A stretch of DNA of 64,000 nt from [Clostridium] clostridioforme AGR2157 (GCF_000424325.1 NZ_AUJR01000022.1:1-64000); one strand, 5' to 3'; shown: positions 24,723 to 34,402, counted from the stretch's first letter. Made by a program: numbers and translations. Notes: generated from the sequence alone by a model not told the origin.

Positions 24723-24739
24723 AAGAAAGGGAACAACCC

Positions 24740-25057
24740 ATGGAACATTTGGAATGGCTGCTGTCTCTGGCAGCAAACACCGCAATCATTATTTTTGAAT
24801 TTATCGGCGTGGGTATCATCATATACTCAGGTCTCACAAGCTTCCTTAAATTTCTCCGCAGGTCCCCCGACACCAAGATTTATCTGGCAAAGGGCCTGGC
24901 CATGGGGCTGGAATTCAAGATGGGAAGTGAAATCCTGCGCACGGTTGTGGTCCGTGAGTGGAAGGAAATAGGAATTGTGGCCGGAATCATTGCGCTGAGG
25001 TCCGCCCTTACCTTCCTGATTCACTGGGAAATCAAAGAAGAGGAACGGGCCGAATAA
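24740..25057 (+). CDS. DUF1622 membrane protein
   Basis: A 105-residue protein with three hydrophobic segments: NTAIIIFEFIGVGIIIYSGL, the KGLAMGLEFKMGSEIL region, and IGIVAGIIALRSALTFLIHW. The LAMGLEFKMGSEILRT block is the DUF1622 signature. Function unknown. It starts 17 bases after the hydrogenase-regulator gene and is probably co-transcribed with it; whether that link is functional is not known. Confidence 0.85.
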   Translation: MEHLEWLLSLAANTAIIIFEFIGVGIIIYSGLTSFLKFLRRSPDTKIYLAKGLAMGLEFKMGSEILRTVVVREWKEIGIVAGIIALRSALTFLIHWEIKEEERAE

Positions 25058-25079
25058 GCGCCAAAAACATCTCCCTTCC

Positions 25080-25940
25080 TCATGACTTGCAAATAAACCG
25101 CTCCCCTGCCATAAGGGCCTCCATGCGGTCCAGGCGCTCATGCATCAGCTCATGCCAGATGCTTTCGTCCACAAACGGATTATGGGTATCTGTAATCTCC
25201 CCAATCAGCGGGACGATTCCCACCTGATTGGTGTGGGAAGGAAGGCAGATGTCCACATGAAGCCGATCCATCATCCTCAGGCTTTCGCAGAATTCCTTCT
25301 GAAGGCTCAGGGGCAGTCCGTTCTGTTCCAGAAACTCCCTGGAGAGGGTGTTAAGCCCTACCCCGCCGTGTATCCCGCAGGTATAGCTCCTGCCGTCCTT
25401 ATCCTTCACGTCAAATATCATGGAGGTACAGCCCGGGGTGTGTCCCGGCGTGGAAATGGTACGTACGGAAACATTTCCCTGCACAATAGGTTTGTCATCC
25501 GAATAAATCTCATCCGGTTCAATATCACCGCAGGTATATCCGTCGCTGCAAATCAGATCCTTACGCTCATGTATCATGAACAAATCCCGCTCTCCCAGAT
25601 AAACTCTGGCTCCGGTCAGTTCCTTCATGGTCCTGGCTGCTCCTATATGATCTGCATGGGCATGGGTCAGAAGAATTTTCTTAATATCCATTGGGTCGTA
25701 TCCCAGGCTTCGGATGCATTCTAACATCAGATAGCACGTCTCATGCATGGCCGTATCTATAAGAATCAGCCCGGCTCCTGTATCAATGAGATAGCAGGCC
25801 ACCCAGTCATTGCCGGACACATAATAGACGCCCGGCGCCATCCGAAAGGGCGGCAGATAACTGACCCAGGGGGTGCGGCAGCACCGTTCCATCAGCTGCC
25901 GGGGAGGAAGGCTCGTGGTCGAAGTACTGTTAAGTGGCAT
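25080..25940 (-). CDS. metallo-beta-lactamase-fold hydrolase
   Basis: A 286-residue protein with the zinc motif LTHAHADHIGAA (His93, His95, Asp97, His98), a third-site STPGHTPGCTSM and the C-terminal CLPSHTNQVG. The ATG immediately follows the tctA stop codon and its GGAGG lies inside tctA, so the hydrolase is the fourth gene of the tctCBA operon. A lactonase or (thio)esterase acting on the imported carboxylate is a reasonable guess. The family is too broad for a specific reaction. Confidence 0.88.
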   Translation of the reverse strand: MPLNSTSTTSLPPRQLMERCCRTPWVSYLPPFRMAPGVYYVSGNDWVACYLIDTGAGLILIDTAMHETCYLMLECIRSLGYDPMDIKKILLTHAHADHIGAARTMKELTGARVYLGERDLFMIHERKDLICSDGYTCGDIEPDEIYSDDKPIVQGNVSVRTISTPGHTPGCTSMIFDVKDKDGRSYTCGIHGGVGLNTLSREFLEQNGLPLSLQKEFCESLRMMDRLHVDICLPSHTNQVGIVPLIGEITDTHNPFVDESIWHELMHERLDRMEALMAGERFICKS

Positions 25941-27446
25941 TTAATTGGCCTCCTTTTGTTTATTATTTTTTGTTTTCCCAAGCAGTGCGCAAAACATTGG
26001 CGAAAATACACACCCTATCCCTATGAGCATCAGCACACAGGATATGGGTCTTGTGAAGAATGCGGCTGCACTGCCTGAATACTGAAATGCCTTCAGCATA
26101 TTGCTCTCCAGGGTAGGTCCCAGGATAAAGGCCAGAATCAAAGGCGCTGTGGGCAGTCCTCCATAGCTCATCATCAGGCCGATGACAACAAACACCAGCA
26201 TCATACCGCATTTGTATAAGCTGCTGGAATCCACGTATGCGCTCACAAAGGAAATAATGATAAGGGCCGGATACATATAGTGGTACGGAACCTTGAGAAT
26301 CAGCGGAAATACCCGCATCCCCAGAGCCTGGAGAATCAGTATCAGCACAGCGCACACCATGACAGTGGCAAACATAAGGTAGACCACATTTCCGCTGTTC
26401 TTAAATACCATGGGCCCCATCTCCAGCCCGTGAATCGTAAGTGCCCCAATCAGCAGGGCTGTGGTGGAATCACCGGGAATGCCCAGGGCAGCCATGGGAA
26501 TCATGGAGCCGCCGATGGCCGCGTTGTTGGATACCTCAGAAGCCCAGATACCGTCAGGACATCCTTTGCCGAACATCTCAGGCGTCCTGGAACCATTCCT
26601 GGCGCTGGAGTAGGCCACAAGATTGGACAGTCCCGACCCCATGCCGGGAAGGAAACCGATTCCCAGGCCAATGCCAAAGGAGCGGACAATGTTCACAAAC
26701 TGAGCCTTTATTTCCTTTAACGTGATTCCCAGGCCCTTGATTGATTTTGTATCCACGTCCGGCAGGGCGCCGAATCCCTTGCCGTATTCCTCAACGATTC
26801 GGGCCACCCCAAAAATACCAATCAGTACAATGGTCATCCCCAGACCGCTCATAAGGTACATGTTGCCGAACACAAACCTGGGCTCTGCATCAATGGGGGA
26901 ATATCCCACAGAGGCAAACAGCAGGCCGATGGACGCGGAAGCAAGTCCCTTAAACATATTACCCTTGGAAATGGCCAAGACCATGGTTATAGCAACGAAG
27001 CAGAGTGAAAAATACTCCCACGGACCCAGGGCAAAGGCAATATCTGCTATTTTCTGGCTTAACAGGGCTCCCAGTATGGCGCTGAAAAAGGTTCCCAGGA
27101 AGGACGCCACCATGCCGATGGCCAGGGCCTTGCCCGCCTTGCCTGCCTGGGCCATGGGATAGCCGTCAAAACAGGTTGCCACCGCGGAAGCGGAGCCGGG
27201 TATTCCCAGAAGTACGGATCCGATAAATGCCCCTGAACAGCCGCCCACCCATAGGGCTATGAGGAATACCACTGCGCTTCCAGCATTCATGGTATATGTA
27301 AGCGGCATGAAAAGCATGACGGCCAAGGTTCCGGAAAGTCCGGGAATGGCCCCGAATATAAGACCGATGACCGTTGCCCCAAACATCAGAACCAGATTGA
27401 AGGGCTGGGTAATCTGCCCGGCGATATAAGGTAAAAATTCTATCAT
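25941..27446 (-). CDS. tctA: tripartite tricarboxylate transporter, large permease TctA
   Basis: A 501-residue membrane protein with about 12 segments. The TctA signature is clear near the N-terminus: GLIFGAIPGLSGTLAVMLFMPLTY, followed by GGSIMPMAALGIPGDSTTALLIGAL in the second half, the inverted repeat of the first GxxPG loop. It is the main translocator of TTT carriers, which use an ion gradient and a periplasmic-type binding protein. Encoded 12 bases after tctB. Confidence 0.95.
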   Translation of the reverse strand: MIEFLPYIAGQITQPFNLVLMFGATVIGLIFGAIPGLSGTLAVMLFMPLTYTMNAGSAVVFLIALWVGGCSGAFIGSVLLGIPGSASAVATCFDGYPMAQAGKAGKALAIGMVASFLGTFFSAILGALLSQKIADIAFALGPWEYFSLCFVAITMVLAISKGNMFKGLASASIGLLFASVGYSPIDAEPRFVFGNMYLMSGLGMTIVLIGIFGVARIVEEYGKGFGALPDVDTKSIKGLGITLKEIKAQFVNIVRSFGIGLGIGFLPGMGSGLSNLVAYSSARNGSRTPEMFGKGCPDGIWASEVSNNAAIGGSMIPMAALGIPGDSTTALLIGALTIHGLEMGPMVFKNSGNVVYLMFATVMVCAVLILILQALGMRVFPLILKVPYHYMYPALIIISFVSAYVDSSSLYKCGMMLVFVVIGLMMSYGGLPTAPLILAFILGPTLESNMLKAFQYSGSAAAFFTRPISCVLMLIGIGCVFSPMFCALLGKTKNNKQKEAN

Positions 27447-27458
27447 ACGTGCCCCCTC

Positions 27459-27923
27459 CTATTCAAACAGCATGCCTGATGGCAGTGTGAGCCCGAAGGC
27501 GTATACATAAATCACATAAATGATCACTGCCACTGCCACGGAAAACAGTATCCTTCCTTTAAGGGTGGATGAACCGCCTCCTGCAAACATGGTTGTGAGC
27601 ACATACAGGGCTGCTGGTGTGGCAATCAGATAACCTGCCGCTGTCATGGCCGCTATGTAAGCCGCTATTATAATAAGGGACGCCCCCATTCTCCCCCATC
27701 CTGCTTTTACCATATATGCCTTCTCTTCTTTTTTGCTCAAGGTACTCTCCGCCAATATACCCAGACCGCATACAGTGAAACCGAAAGCCGCAATGGAGGG
27801 CAGCATCCTGGGCCCTGGATAGGCAGCTGTAATGGGGGTGGAAAAGGTAGTGGTCATCAGGAACACCACGGCTCCCAACAGAATTAACACAGCGCCTGTT
27901 ATCTGGTCTCTTTTTATTCTCAC
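27459..27923 (-). CDS. tctB: tripartite tricarboxylate transporter, small permease TctB
   Basis: A 154-residue protein with four hydrophobic segments, starting RIKRDQITGAVLILLGAVVFLMTTTF and containing GPRMLPSIAAFGFTVCGLGI, the TctB family block (P-x-x-P-x-x). Poorly conserved accessory subunit of the TTT importer. It follows tctC by 78 bases and precedes tctA. Confidence 0.9.
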   Translation of the reverse strand: MRIKRDQITGAVLILLGAVVFLMTTTFSTPITAAYPGPRMLPSIAAFGFTVCGLGILAESTLSKKEEKAYMVKAGWGRMGASLIIIAAYIAAMTAAGYLIATPAALYVLTTMFAGGGSSTLKGRILFSVAVAVIIYVIYVYAFGLTLPSGMLFE

Positions 27924-28001
27924 GGCATCTCGCCCCTTTCCTGATATTGCTTATACCTGCTTTTCTTCATCATGCGCCTTATGCGCATGTCTTCATTCCT
28001 G

Positions 28002-28994
28002 TTATTTCTTAAGCCCCAGTTCCTCCACCACGGCGTCAATCTGTCCCTGCATTTCCTTTAAGGTGCTCCGACCTTCCTCCAGGCTTAAAAATTCCATCTC
28101 CATTCCAGCAGGCGCCAGAGTCTTTACCACCTCCGCGTCATTGGCAGCGGATGCATAGTAATCGTGAATCCTGGATGCCAGTTCCGAATCCATGTCCTTT
28201 GGCCCTACCAGGACCACATTTAGCATCTTGAAGCTGAAATCCACGCCCTGCTCAATAAAGTCAGGCACTTCGGGAAGCACGCTGCTGCGTCCGCCCTCAT
28301 CGGAATTGGAGATGGCTCCCAGAGCTCTGGCCTTACCGGATTCCACATACTGCTTTGCCTGGTTGGCATTTACAAAACAGGCGTCAATGCTGTTTCCCAC
28401 CAGGGCAGTCAGCTTCTCTGTATCGGATCCTGCCTCCACATATTTGACTTCGATTCCCGCCGCCTTTGCAAACAGCCCTGTCTGGATATGTACCGTACCG
28501 CCGGTTTCCACGCCGAACATGACCTCACCCGGTCTTTCCTTTGCAGCCCCAATCAAATCGTCCAGGGTCTGATAAGAAGAATCGCCGGATACCACCAGCA
28601 CATTGTTGGCCTTATCCTTGGGCACCGCCACTCCAATGACCGTAAAGTCCTCTGTGGCCGATTTATCGTACAGTCCCGCTGCTGTTTTAATCAGCATGGT
28701 CAGATGCCACTGTGTCAGGGTGGAACCGTCCTTTTTTCCGGCCGCTGCTTTCTCACACGCGACCACTCCGCCGCCGTCCGTATTATTCACAATGGTGATG
28801 GCGGAACCGGATTCTGCTGATACCTTGTTGGCCAATGCCCTTGCCATCACATCGGTTCCGCCGCCGGCTTTGGCCGGCACCTGAATCTCCACATTCTTGG
28901 CCCATTCACCGTCCTTTGCGGCACTGCCTCCGCATCCTGTCATTGAAACCGCCATGATTCCTGCCAATATCATCCCTAATACGCTTCTCTTCAT
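28002..28994 (-). CDS. tctC: TTT-family substrate-binding lipoprotein TctC
   Basis: A 330-residue Bug/TctC-type receptor. The signal peptide ends in MTGC (Cys21). The mature protein opens VEIQVPAKAGGGTDVMARALANKV, the typical P-x-x-x-GG-x-x-D segment that binds a carboxylate through the first conserved loop. Ligands of the family include citrate, tartrate, aromatic acids and nicotinate; this one is not predictable. First gene of the tctCBA-hydrolase operon with a consensus promoter, divergent from a LysR gene. Confidence 0.93.
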   Translation of the reverse strand: MKRSVLGMILAGIMAVSMTGCGGSAAKDGEWAKNVEIQVPAKAGGGTDVMARALANKVSAESGSAITIVNNTDGGGVVACEKAAAGKKDGSTLTQWHLTMLIKTAAGLYDKSATEDFTVIGVAVPKDKANNVLVVSGDSSYQTLDDLIGAAKERPGEVMFGVETGGTVHIQTGLFAKAAGIEVKYVEAGSDTEKLTALVGNSIDACFVNANQAKQYVESGKARALGAISNSDEGGRSSVLPEVPDFIEQGVDFSFKMLNVVLVGPKDMDSELASRIHDYYASAANDAEVVKTLAPAGMEMEFLSLEEGRSTLKEMQGQIDAVVEELGLKK

Positions 28995-29068
28995 GCTCCT
29001 GTCTCCTTTTTTTATTGTGAGAATTCAACATAATTTTCTCGTTTCCATTGAACTCTTTATTGGTTTTG

Positions 29069-29097
29069 ATTATAATAGCTGTAATGACTTATTTCAA
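29069..29097 (-). promoter_or_regulatory. putative sigma-A promoter of the tctC operon
   Basis: Minus strand TTGAAA (29097-29092), 17-base spacer, TATAAT (29074-29069). It lies back to back with the LysR promoter, only 4 bases apart at the -35 boxes, a layout typical of LysR-regulated divergent pairs. Confidence 0.75.
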
Positions 29098-29101
29098 CTT
29101 A

Positions 29102-29130
29102 TTGATTTTTATATAATCTCTTAATATAAT
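29102..29130 (+). promoter_or_regulatory. putative sigma-A promoter of the LysR gene
   Basis: TTGATT (29102-29107), 17-base spacer, TATAAT (29125-29130), 20 bases before the start codon, leaving a very short leader. Confidence 0.7.
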
Positions 29131-29150
29131 TAAGCTTAAAAGGAGCCCCC

Positions 29151-30065
29151 ATGGATTTACGTCAGATTGAATATATCGTTGCCATCGAACAGGAACAGAG
29201 TATATCCAAGGCAGCTGAAAAGCTGTATCTCACCCAGTCGGCCCTGAACCAGCAGCTGCTGCGTCTGGAAAAGGAGCTGGGTACTCCGCTGTTTGAGCGC
29301 AGAAAACACAGCATGATTCCCACCCTTGCGGGCCGCATTTACCTGGCCACGGCCCACCGCATGGTGGACATGAAACGGGAGACTTATAAAATCATCAGCG
29401 ACATCACAGAAGAAAACGCCGGTGAGATATCCATAGCCTATACTCCGGAACAGGGTTCCCTCATGTTCTCCTGCATATATCCGTATTTTCGCGAAAAATA
29501 CCCCAATATCACATTCAGCATCAGGGAAGCCAGGGTAAAAAAGATGGAACAGATGATACTTCAGAAAGAAGTCACCATGGCCAGCCTCACCTATTTTGGA
29601 AATCAGAAGAACCCATCCCTGGAATATGTGGACATGGGTGAAGAGCTGATGGTGCTGGGCCTTCCTGTCTCCCACCCTCTTGCCCATCTAGCGGGAGATG
29701 AAAGCTTCCGGACCTTTCCGGAGATAGATTTAAAGCTCCTGCGGGAGGACAGCTTCACCCTGATATCCAGAGAGACCAGAATGAGGGACATGATTGACCG
29801 TGCTTTTGAGGAAGCAGGCTTCCGCCCCAGGATACTGTTTGAATCTGTCAGCACCAGGACCGTGGTGAACATGGTGCGGCAGCAGATATGTCCTGCCTTT
29901 TTCCCACAGTCCTACGTGGATCCGGAAGCCCCCATCGCCTACTTTTCCGTCCGTCCGCGGCAGACATGGATGCGCTGCATGGCCTACCTGAAGGGGTGCT
30001 ATCTGACCAAACCGGAAAAGTATTACATTGAGCTGGCAACCCGGTATGTACAGGGATGTCTGTAG
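29151..30065 (+). CDS. LysR-family transcriptional regulator
   Basis: A 304-residue activator. The winged HTH occupies residues 1-60 (MDLRQIEYIVAIEQEQSISKAAEKLYLTQSALNQQLLRLEKELGTPLF, in short QSISKAAEKLYLTQSALNQQ), then a linker helix and a periplasmic-binding-like effector domain beginning EISIAYTPEQGSLMFS. Divergent from tctC with a 156-base shared control region, so it most likely senses the substrate of the TTT transporter and controls that operon. AAAAGGAG precedes the ATG. Confidence 0.92.
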   Translation: MDLRQIEYIVAIEQEQSISKAAEKLYLTQSALNQQLLRLEKELGTPLFERRKHSMIPTLAGRIYLATAHRMVDMKRETYKIISDITEENAGEISIAYTPEQGSLMFSCIYPYFREKYPNITFSIREARVKKMEQMILQKEVTMASLTYFGNQKNPSLEYVDMGEELMVLGLPVSHPLAHLAGDESFRTFPEIDLKLLREDSFTLISRETRMRDMIDRAFEEAGFRPRILFESVSTRTVVNMVRQQICPAFFPQSYVDPEAPIAYFSVRPRQTWMRCMAYLKGCYLTKPEKYYIELATRYVQGCL

Positions 30066-30144
30066 GACGGGCCATGGTCATGCCGGTGCTGCGCGGCGTA
30101 AACGGTATTCGTAAATAACCGCAAACAGTCTGATTTTCCAAAAT

Positions 30145-30202
30145 AAAAGCAGCCAGAACTGTGATATGAGCATATCAATATCACAGTCCTGGCTGCTTTT
30201 TT
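30145..30202. terminator. bidirectional terminator between lysR and mfd
   Basis: AAAGCAGCCAG-ACTGTGATAT pairs with ATATCACAGT-CCTGGCTGCTTT; TTTTTT follows on the plus strand and TTTTATTTT on the minus strand. Serves the convergent lysR and mfd genes. Confidence 0.9.
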
Positions 30203-30210
30203 ATGGTCCT

Positions 30211-33200
30211 CTATATGCGTATCCCGTATATATCTTTCAGAATCTCTTCCGCCTTCCCCATCATCTCAAGGCTGTCCTGGTTCTTATTCCTCCTGTCAAT
30301 ATAGTGGAAGGAAGGCACATCCCCGGGCACCAGTTTTAAATCCCCCTTGTAGGACCTCACCAGGTCCGGAATCTTCTCCACCCGGAGTCTGGCCTTCTGA
30401 TACATGGTAAGCCTTACCTCCTGTCGGTTAATAACCACCTCTGTCACATATGCCCGGTGGGCCAGAGCCCTGATAGCCGCTATCTTAAGCAGGTTCTCCA
30501 CACTGTGCGGTATATCCCCAAAGCGGTCCATAAGCTCATCCTGCATATCCATGTACTCCTCCTCTGTCTCAATGGCGGAGATACGTTTATAGATATCCAG
30601 CTTCTGGTATTCATTCTTGATATAACTTACGGGAATGTATGCATCAATGTCGCATTCCACAACGGTCTCGTAGGAATCCTCCTCCAATGTCTCTCCCTTA
30701 AGGGCCAGCACGGCCTGGTTCAGCATTTTGCAGTACAAATCATACCCCACGGCTTCCATATGGCCGTGCTGTTCTGCCCCCAGCACATTGCCCGCGCCCC
30801 GGATTTCCAGGTCCCGCATGGCAATCTTGATGCCGGATCCCAGTTCCGTAAATTCCCGGATGGCCTGGAGGCGCTTCTCAGCCTCCTCCCTCAAAAGCTT
30901 ATCCCTCTTATACATGAGAAAGGCATAGGAGGTCCTGTTGGAACGGCCCACCCTGCCTCTCAGCTGATACAGCTGGGACAGTCCCATGCGGTCCGCATCG
31001 TGGATAATCATGGTATTGGCATTGGGTATATCCAGGCCGGTCTCAATGATGGTGGTGGATACCAGCACGTCGATTTCCCCGTTGATGAAATCCGCCATAA
31101 TCCGTTCCAGCTCATGCTCCCGCATCTGGCCATGGGCAAATGTGACCACTGCATCCGGCACAAGGGCCTGAACACGGCCAGCCACCTCATCAATATCCGT
31201 CACACGATTGTATACATAATACACCTGACCATTTCTTGCCAGCTCACGGTTGATTGCCTCACGCACCATCTCCTCATTGTATTCCATCACATAGGTCTGA
31301 ATGGGCATCCTGTCCACCGGAGGCTCCTCCAGCACACTCATGTCGCGTATGCCTGCCAGACTCATATGAAGGGTCCTGGGAATCGGCGTGGCTGTCAGGG
31401 TGAGCACATCTACATTTTCCTTCAGATGCTTGATTTTTTCCTTATGGGCAACGCCAAACCGCTGCTCCTCGTCAATAATCAGCAGTCCCAGGTCCTTAAA
31501 CTGTATATCCTTGGACAGAACCCGGTGGGTGCCGATTACGATGTCCACCATTCCCTTGCGGAGGTCCTCCAGAGTCCTTTTCTGCCTGGCCGGCGTACAG
31601 AATCTGCTCAGCATATCCACCCGCACCGGAAAATCCTTCATCCGCTGCACGAACGTATTATAATGCTGCTGGGCCAGAATCGTGGTTGGCACCAGGTACA
31701 CCACCTGCTTGCTGTCCTGGACTGCCTTAAATGCCGCCCTCAGGGCCACTTCTGTCTTGCCGTACCCCACATCACCGCAAATCAGGCGGTCCATGATTCT
31801 CCTGCTCTCCATATCCTTCTTCACCGCGTCAATGGCATCCATCTGGTCATCGGTCTCATCATAGGGGAACAATTCTTCAAACTCTCTCTGCCACACCGTA
31901 TCCGTCCCATACTGGAATCCGGCCTTTTCCTGGCGCGCTGCATAAAGCTTCACCAAATCCTTGGCAATCTCCTGGACAGCTCCCCGAACCTTGGTCTTGG
32001 TTTTATTCCACTCAGCCCCTCCCAGCTTGTTGAGCTTAGGTCTCTTGGCCTCTGCCCCTGCGTATTTCTGGATACTTTCCAGACGTGTGGCCGGCAGATA
32101 CAGATTGCCTCCGTCCCCATACTCAATCTTGATATAGTCCTTAATGACCCTATCCCGCTCAACCTTCTCGATGCCCTTATATATACCCAGACCGTGCTCC
32201 TCGTGGACCACATAATCACCCACCGACAGCTCTGTGAAACTCTGTATGGCCTTGCCCTGGTAATTTGTCTTTTTACGGCGCTTTCTTTTTTTCTCCACGC
32301 CGAACATATCGCCCTCTGTGATGAATACAAACTTCAAAAGAGGATATTCAAATCCCCGGTGGAGATTGCCGTAGGTAACCAGTATCTCTCCCGGCTGGAC
32401 CTTGCGGACAGCGGTATTAACAGAAACCGTATTCCCGGAATCCGGGCTGACAGTACCGTCTCCTCCTGCATTCCCGCTTTCCGCTTCCCACACATCCGGG
32501 CAATAGGCCCTCAGGTCATATTCCCTCAAGTCGCTGGCAAGCCTGCTGGCTCTGGTCCTGGAAGCAGACAGCAGGATAACCCTGTATCCTTCCTTTTTCC
32601 ACCTTGTCAGGTCCTTAATGAGAATCTCGAAGCTGTTCTGGTATGAGTTCACATTTTTAACATCTATGCTGAATTTCTGATTCACCTTCATGCCCGGAAG
32701 CTTCTGGTCAAGCCCCGTAAGCATGACCGCAAACGGTTTCTGCATCCTGGCCAGGACCTCGGCCGCAGGATAGAGAAGCTCGGTCTGGCCAGGAAGCAGA
32801 TAGCCCTTCTCCAGCCTGTGCACCATGCTTTCCCTGAATTCCAGCTCCACGGTCTCGCCCTTTTCCTTTAATCTGGCAGGCTCATCCAGATAAATCACGC
32901 TCTCACCCTGGGGGAAATATTCCAGGAAGGAAACCGTATCCGGGCAGAAATACCGGATATAGGCGTCCAGCCCGCCAATCCTCCACCCCTCATCCAGTCC
33001 GTTTCTCAGTTCCTCGATGATGGTGTGGATTCTGTGGGCCTCCTCCGGCTTATGCTGCTCCCTTAACGCCTTCCCATATGTCTTTTCTTCCTTTTCCAGC
33101 CTTCCGATTCCGGCTGCCAGCTGGTCCCCTGAGAGTACCACCTCCGCTGCCGGATAAATGGTGATGCTCTCTAACTGCTCCACCGATCGCTGGCTTTCCA

Positions 33201-33813
33201 GGTCAAAGGTACGGATGGAGTCCACCTCATCATCCCACAGTTCAATGCGCACCGGCACTTCCTCGGTCAGCGGGAATATATCCACGATTCCGCCCCTGAT
33301 GGAGAACTGGCCCATGCCGTCTACCTGGGCCATCCTCTCATAGCCCATGGCAATCAGACGTTCCTTCCAGGCATCCAAATCAATAATCTGTCCGCTCTCC
33401 ACCGTGATGGACTGCTCCCTCAGATATTTAATGGGCATTAGATGGTCCATAAGACCATCCATGGTAGTGACCACCACGCCCTCTCTGTCCTCCATGAGGT
33501 GGCGCAGCACAGCAATCCTCTGTCTGGTCATCAGGTTTCCGTGAATGTCCGCGCTGTAAAACAGTAGGTCTTTGGCAGGATACAGCCACACCTGACTGGT
33601 AAAGCTGCGGAAATCATCGTAGATTTCCTTGGCCCTGGTGTCGTCATAAGTGACCACCAGCTTCCAGGCAAATGCGCTTGCCTCTCCCAGCTCGTACATC
33701 AGATGTACCTTCTGTGAATCCAGGGTCCCTGTTACCTGCAGCGGTCCCTTTCCGGATTTCAGTGCCTTAACCAGATTATCATACTCCTGTAATTCCAATA
33801 ATGGATTTTCCAT
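30211..33813 (-). CDS. mfd: transcription-repair coupling factor
   Basis: A 1200-residue protein that removes stalled RNA polymerase and recruits UvrA. Order of domains: UvrB-like damage-recognition region (residues ~1-350), RNA-polymerase interaction CarD-like domain starting at FTELSVGDYVVHEEHGLGIYKGIE (~residue 515), then the superfamily 2 translocase with Walker A CGDVGYGKTEVALRAA (~residue 680), Walker B IIDEEQRFGV, TATPIPRTL and the RecG-like TRG motif QLRGRVGRSNRTSYAFLMY. The C-terminal D7 domain ends at the stop. It is followed by a bidirectional terminator and preceded by pth, 19 bases upstream. Confidence 0.97.
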   Translation of the reverse strand: MENPLLELQEYDNLVKALKSGKGPLQVTGTLDSQKVHLMYELGEASAFAWKLVVTYDDTRAKEIYDDFRSFTSQVWLYPAKDLLFYSADIHGNLMTRQRIAVLRHLMEDREGVVVTTMDGLMDHLMPIKYLREQSITVESGQIIDLDAWKERLIAMGYERMAQVDGMGQFSIRGGIVDIFPLTEEVPVRIELWDDEVDSIRTFDLESQRSVEQLESITIYPAAEVVLSGDQLAAGIGRLEKEEKTYGKALREQHKPEEAHRIHTIIEELRNGLDEGWRIGGLDAYIRYFCPDTVSFLEYFPQGESVIYLDEPARLKEKGETVELEFRESMVHRLEKGYLLPGQTELLYPAAEVLARMQKPFAVMLTGLDQKLPGMKVNQKFSIDVKNVNSYQNSFEILIKDLTRWKKEGYRVILLSASRTRASRLASDLREYDLRAYCPDVWEAESGNAGGDGTVSPDSGNTVSVNTAVRKVQPGEILVTYGNLHRGFEYPLLKFVFITEGDMFGVEKKRKRRKKTNYQGKAIQSFTELSVGDYVVHEEHGLGIYKGIEKVERDRVIKDYIKIEYGDGGNLYLPATRLESIQKYAGAEAKRPKLNKLGGAEWNKTKTKVRGAVQEIAKDLVKLYAARQEKAGFQYGTDTVWQREFEELFPYDETDDQMDAIDAVKKDMESRRIMDRLICGDVGYGKTEVALRAAFKAVQDSKQVVYLVPTTILAQQHYNTFVQRMKDFPVRVDMLSRFCTPARQKRTLEDLRKGMVDIVIGTHRVLSKDIQFKDLGLLIIDEEQRFGVAHKEKIKHLKENVDVLTLTATPIPRTLHMSLAGIRDMSVLEEPPVDRMPIQTYVMEYNEEMVREAINRELARNGQVYYVYNRVTDIDEVAGRVQALVPDAVVTFAHGQMREHELERIMADFINGEIDVLVSTTIIETGLDIPNANTMIIHDADRMGLSQLYQLRGRVGRSNRTSYAFLMYKRDKLLREEAEKRLQAIREFTELGSGIKIAMRDLEIRGAGNVLGAEQHGHMEAVGYDLYCKMLNQAVLALKGETLEEDSYETVVECDIDAYIPVSYIKNEYQKLDIYKRISAIETEEEYMDMQDELMDRFGDIPHSVENLLKIAAIRALAHRAYVTEVVINRQEVRLTMYQKARLRVEKIPDLVRSYKGDLKLVPGDVPSFHYIDRRNKNQDSLEMMGKAEEILKDIYGIRI

Positions 33814-33832
33814 TCTATCCCTGCACCCCTTA

Positions 33833-34402
33833 TCAGCCCTTATGGCCGTTAAACTGATTCATTGCCGCGTCAGCGCCCTGAGTAATCATCATCTCCACTG
33901 CCCCGGCCGCTTCCCTGAACGCATCCTCCATGACAGCCCTGTCCTCCCTGGAGAACCGGCTTAGTACATAGTCAGCCAGGTCCATTTTCTTAGGTTTATC
34001 GCCCACTCCCACCTTAATGCGCGGGAACTCCTGGGTCCCCAAGTGGGCAATTATGTTTTTAATCCCATTATGTCCTCCTGCGCTTCCCTTTTTCCGGATT
34101 CGCAGCTGTCCCACATCCAGGCTGATATCATCATATACAATAATAATATGTTCCGGGTCCACTTTATAGAAATCAGCCGCTGCCCTTACGCTCTCGCCGC
34201 TCAGGTTCATGAAGGTCTGGGGCTTTAAAAGCAGCACCTTCTGTCCGCCGATGATTCCTTTTCCATAACATCCCTTAAACTTTTTCTCCTCCACGGTGGC
34301 GCCCAGACGGTCTGCCAGCACATCTATGACCTCAAATCCCACATTATGTCTTGTCTTTTCATACTCCTTGGTGGGATTGCCCAAACCTGCAATGATGTAC
34401 AT
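33833..34402 (-). CDS. pth: peptidyl-tRNA hydrolase
   Basis: A 189-residue enzyme that recycles peptidyl-tRNAs released from ribosomes. MYIIAGLGNPTKEYEKTRHNVGFEVID contains Asn9 and the catalytic His in RHNVGF; FMNLSGESV and IIIVYDDISLDVGQLRIRKKGSAGGHNG are the other signature blocks. AAGGAGG sits 11 bases before ATG 34402 and 8 before GTG 34405, so either may be used. A longer in-frame extension to 34480 or 34552 exists but has weaker initiation signals. Co-directional with mfd. Confidence 0.95.
   Translation of the reverse strand: MYIIAGLGNPTKEYEKTRHNVGFEVIDVLADRLGATVEEKKFKGCYGKGIIGGQKVLLLKPQTFMNLSGESVRAAADFYKVDPEHIIIVYDDISLDVGQLRIRKKGSAGGHNGIKNIIAHLGTQEFPRIKVGVGDKPKKMDLADYVLSRFSREDRAVMEDAFREAAGAVEMMITQGADAAMNQFNGHKG

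Noticed and set aside
30457-32646. 729-codon plus-strand open frame opposite mfd
   Set aside because: Antisense shadow of a highly conserved gene, with His/Leu-rich low-plausibility product.
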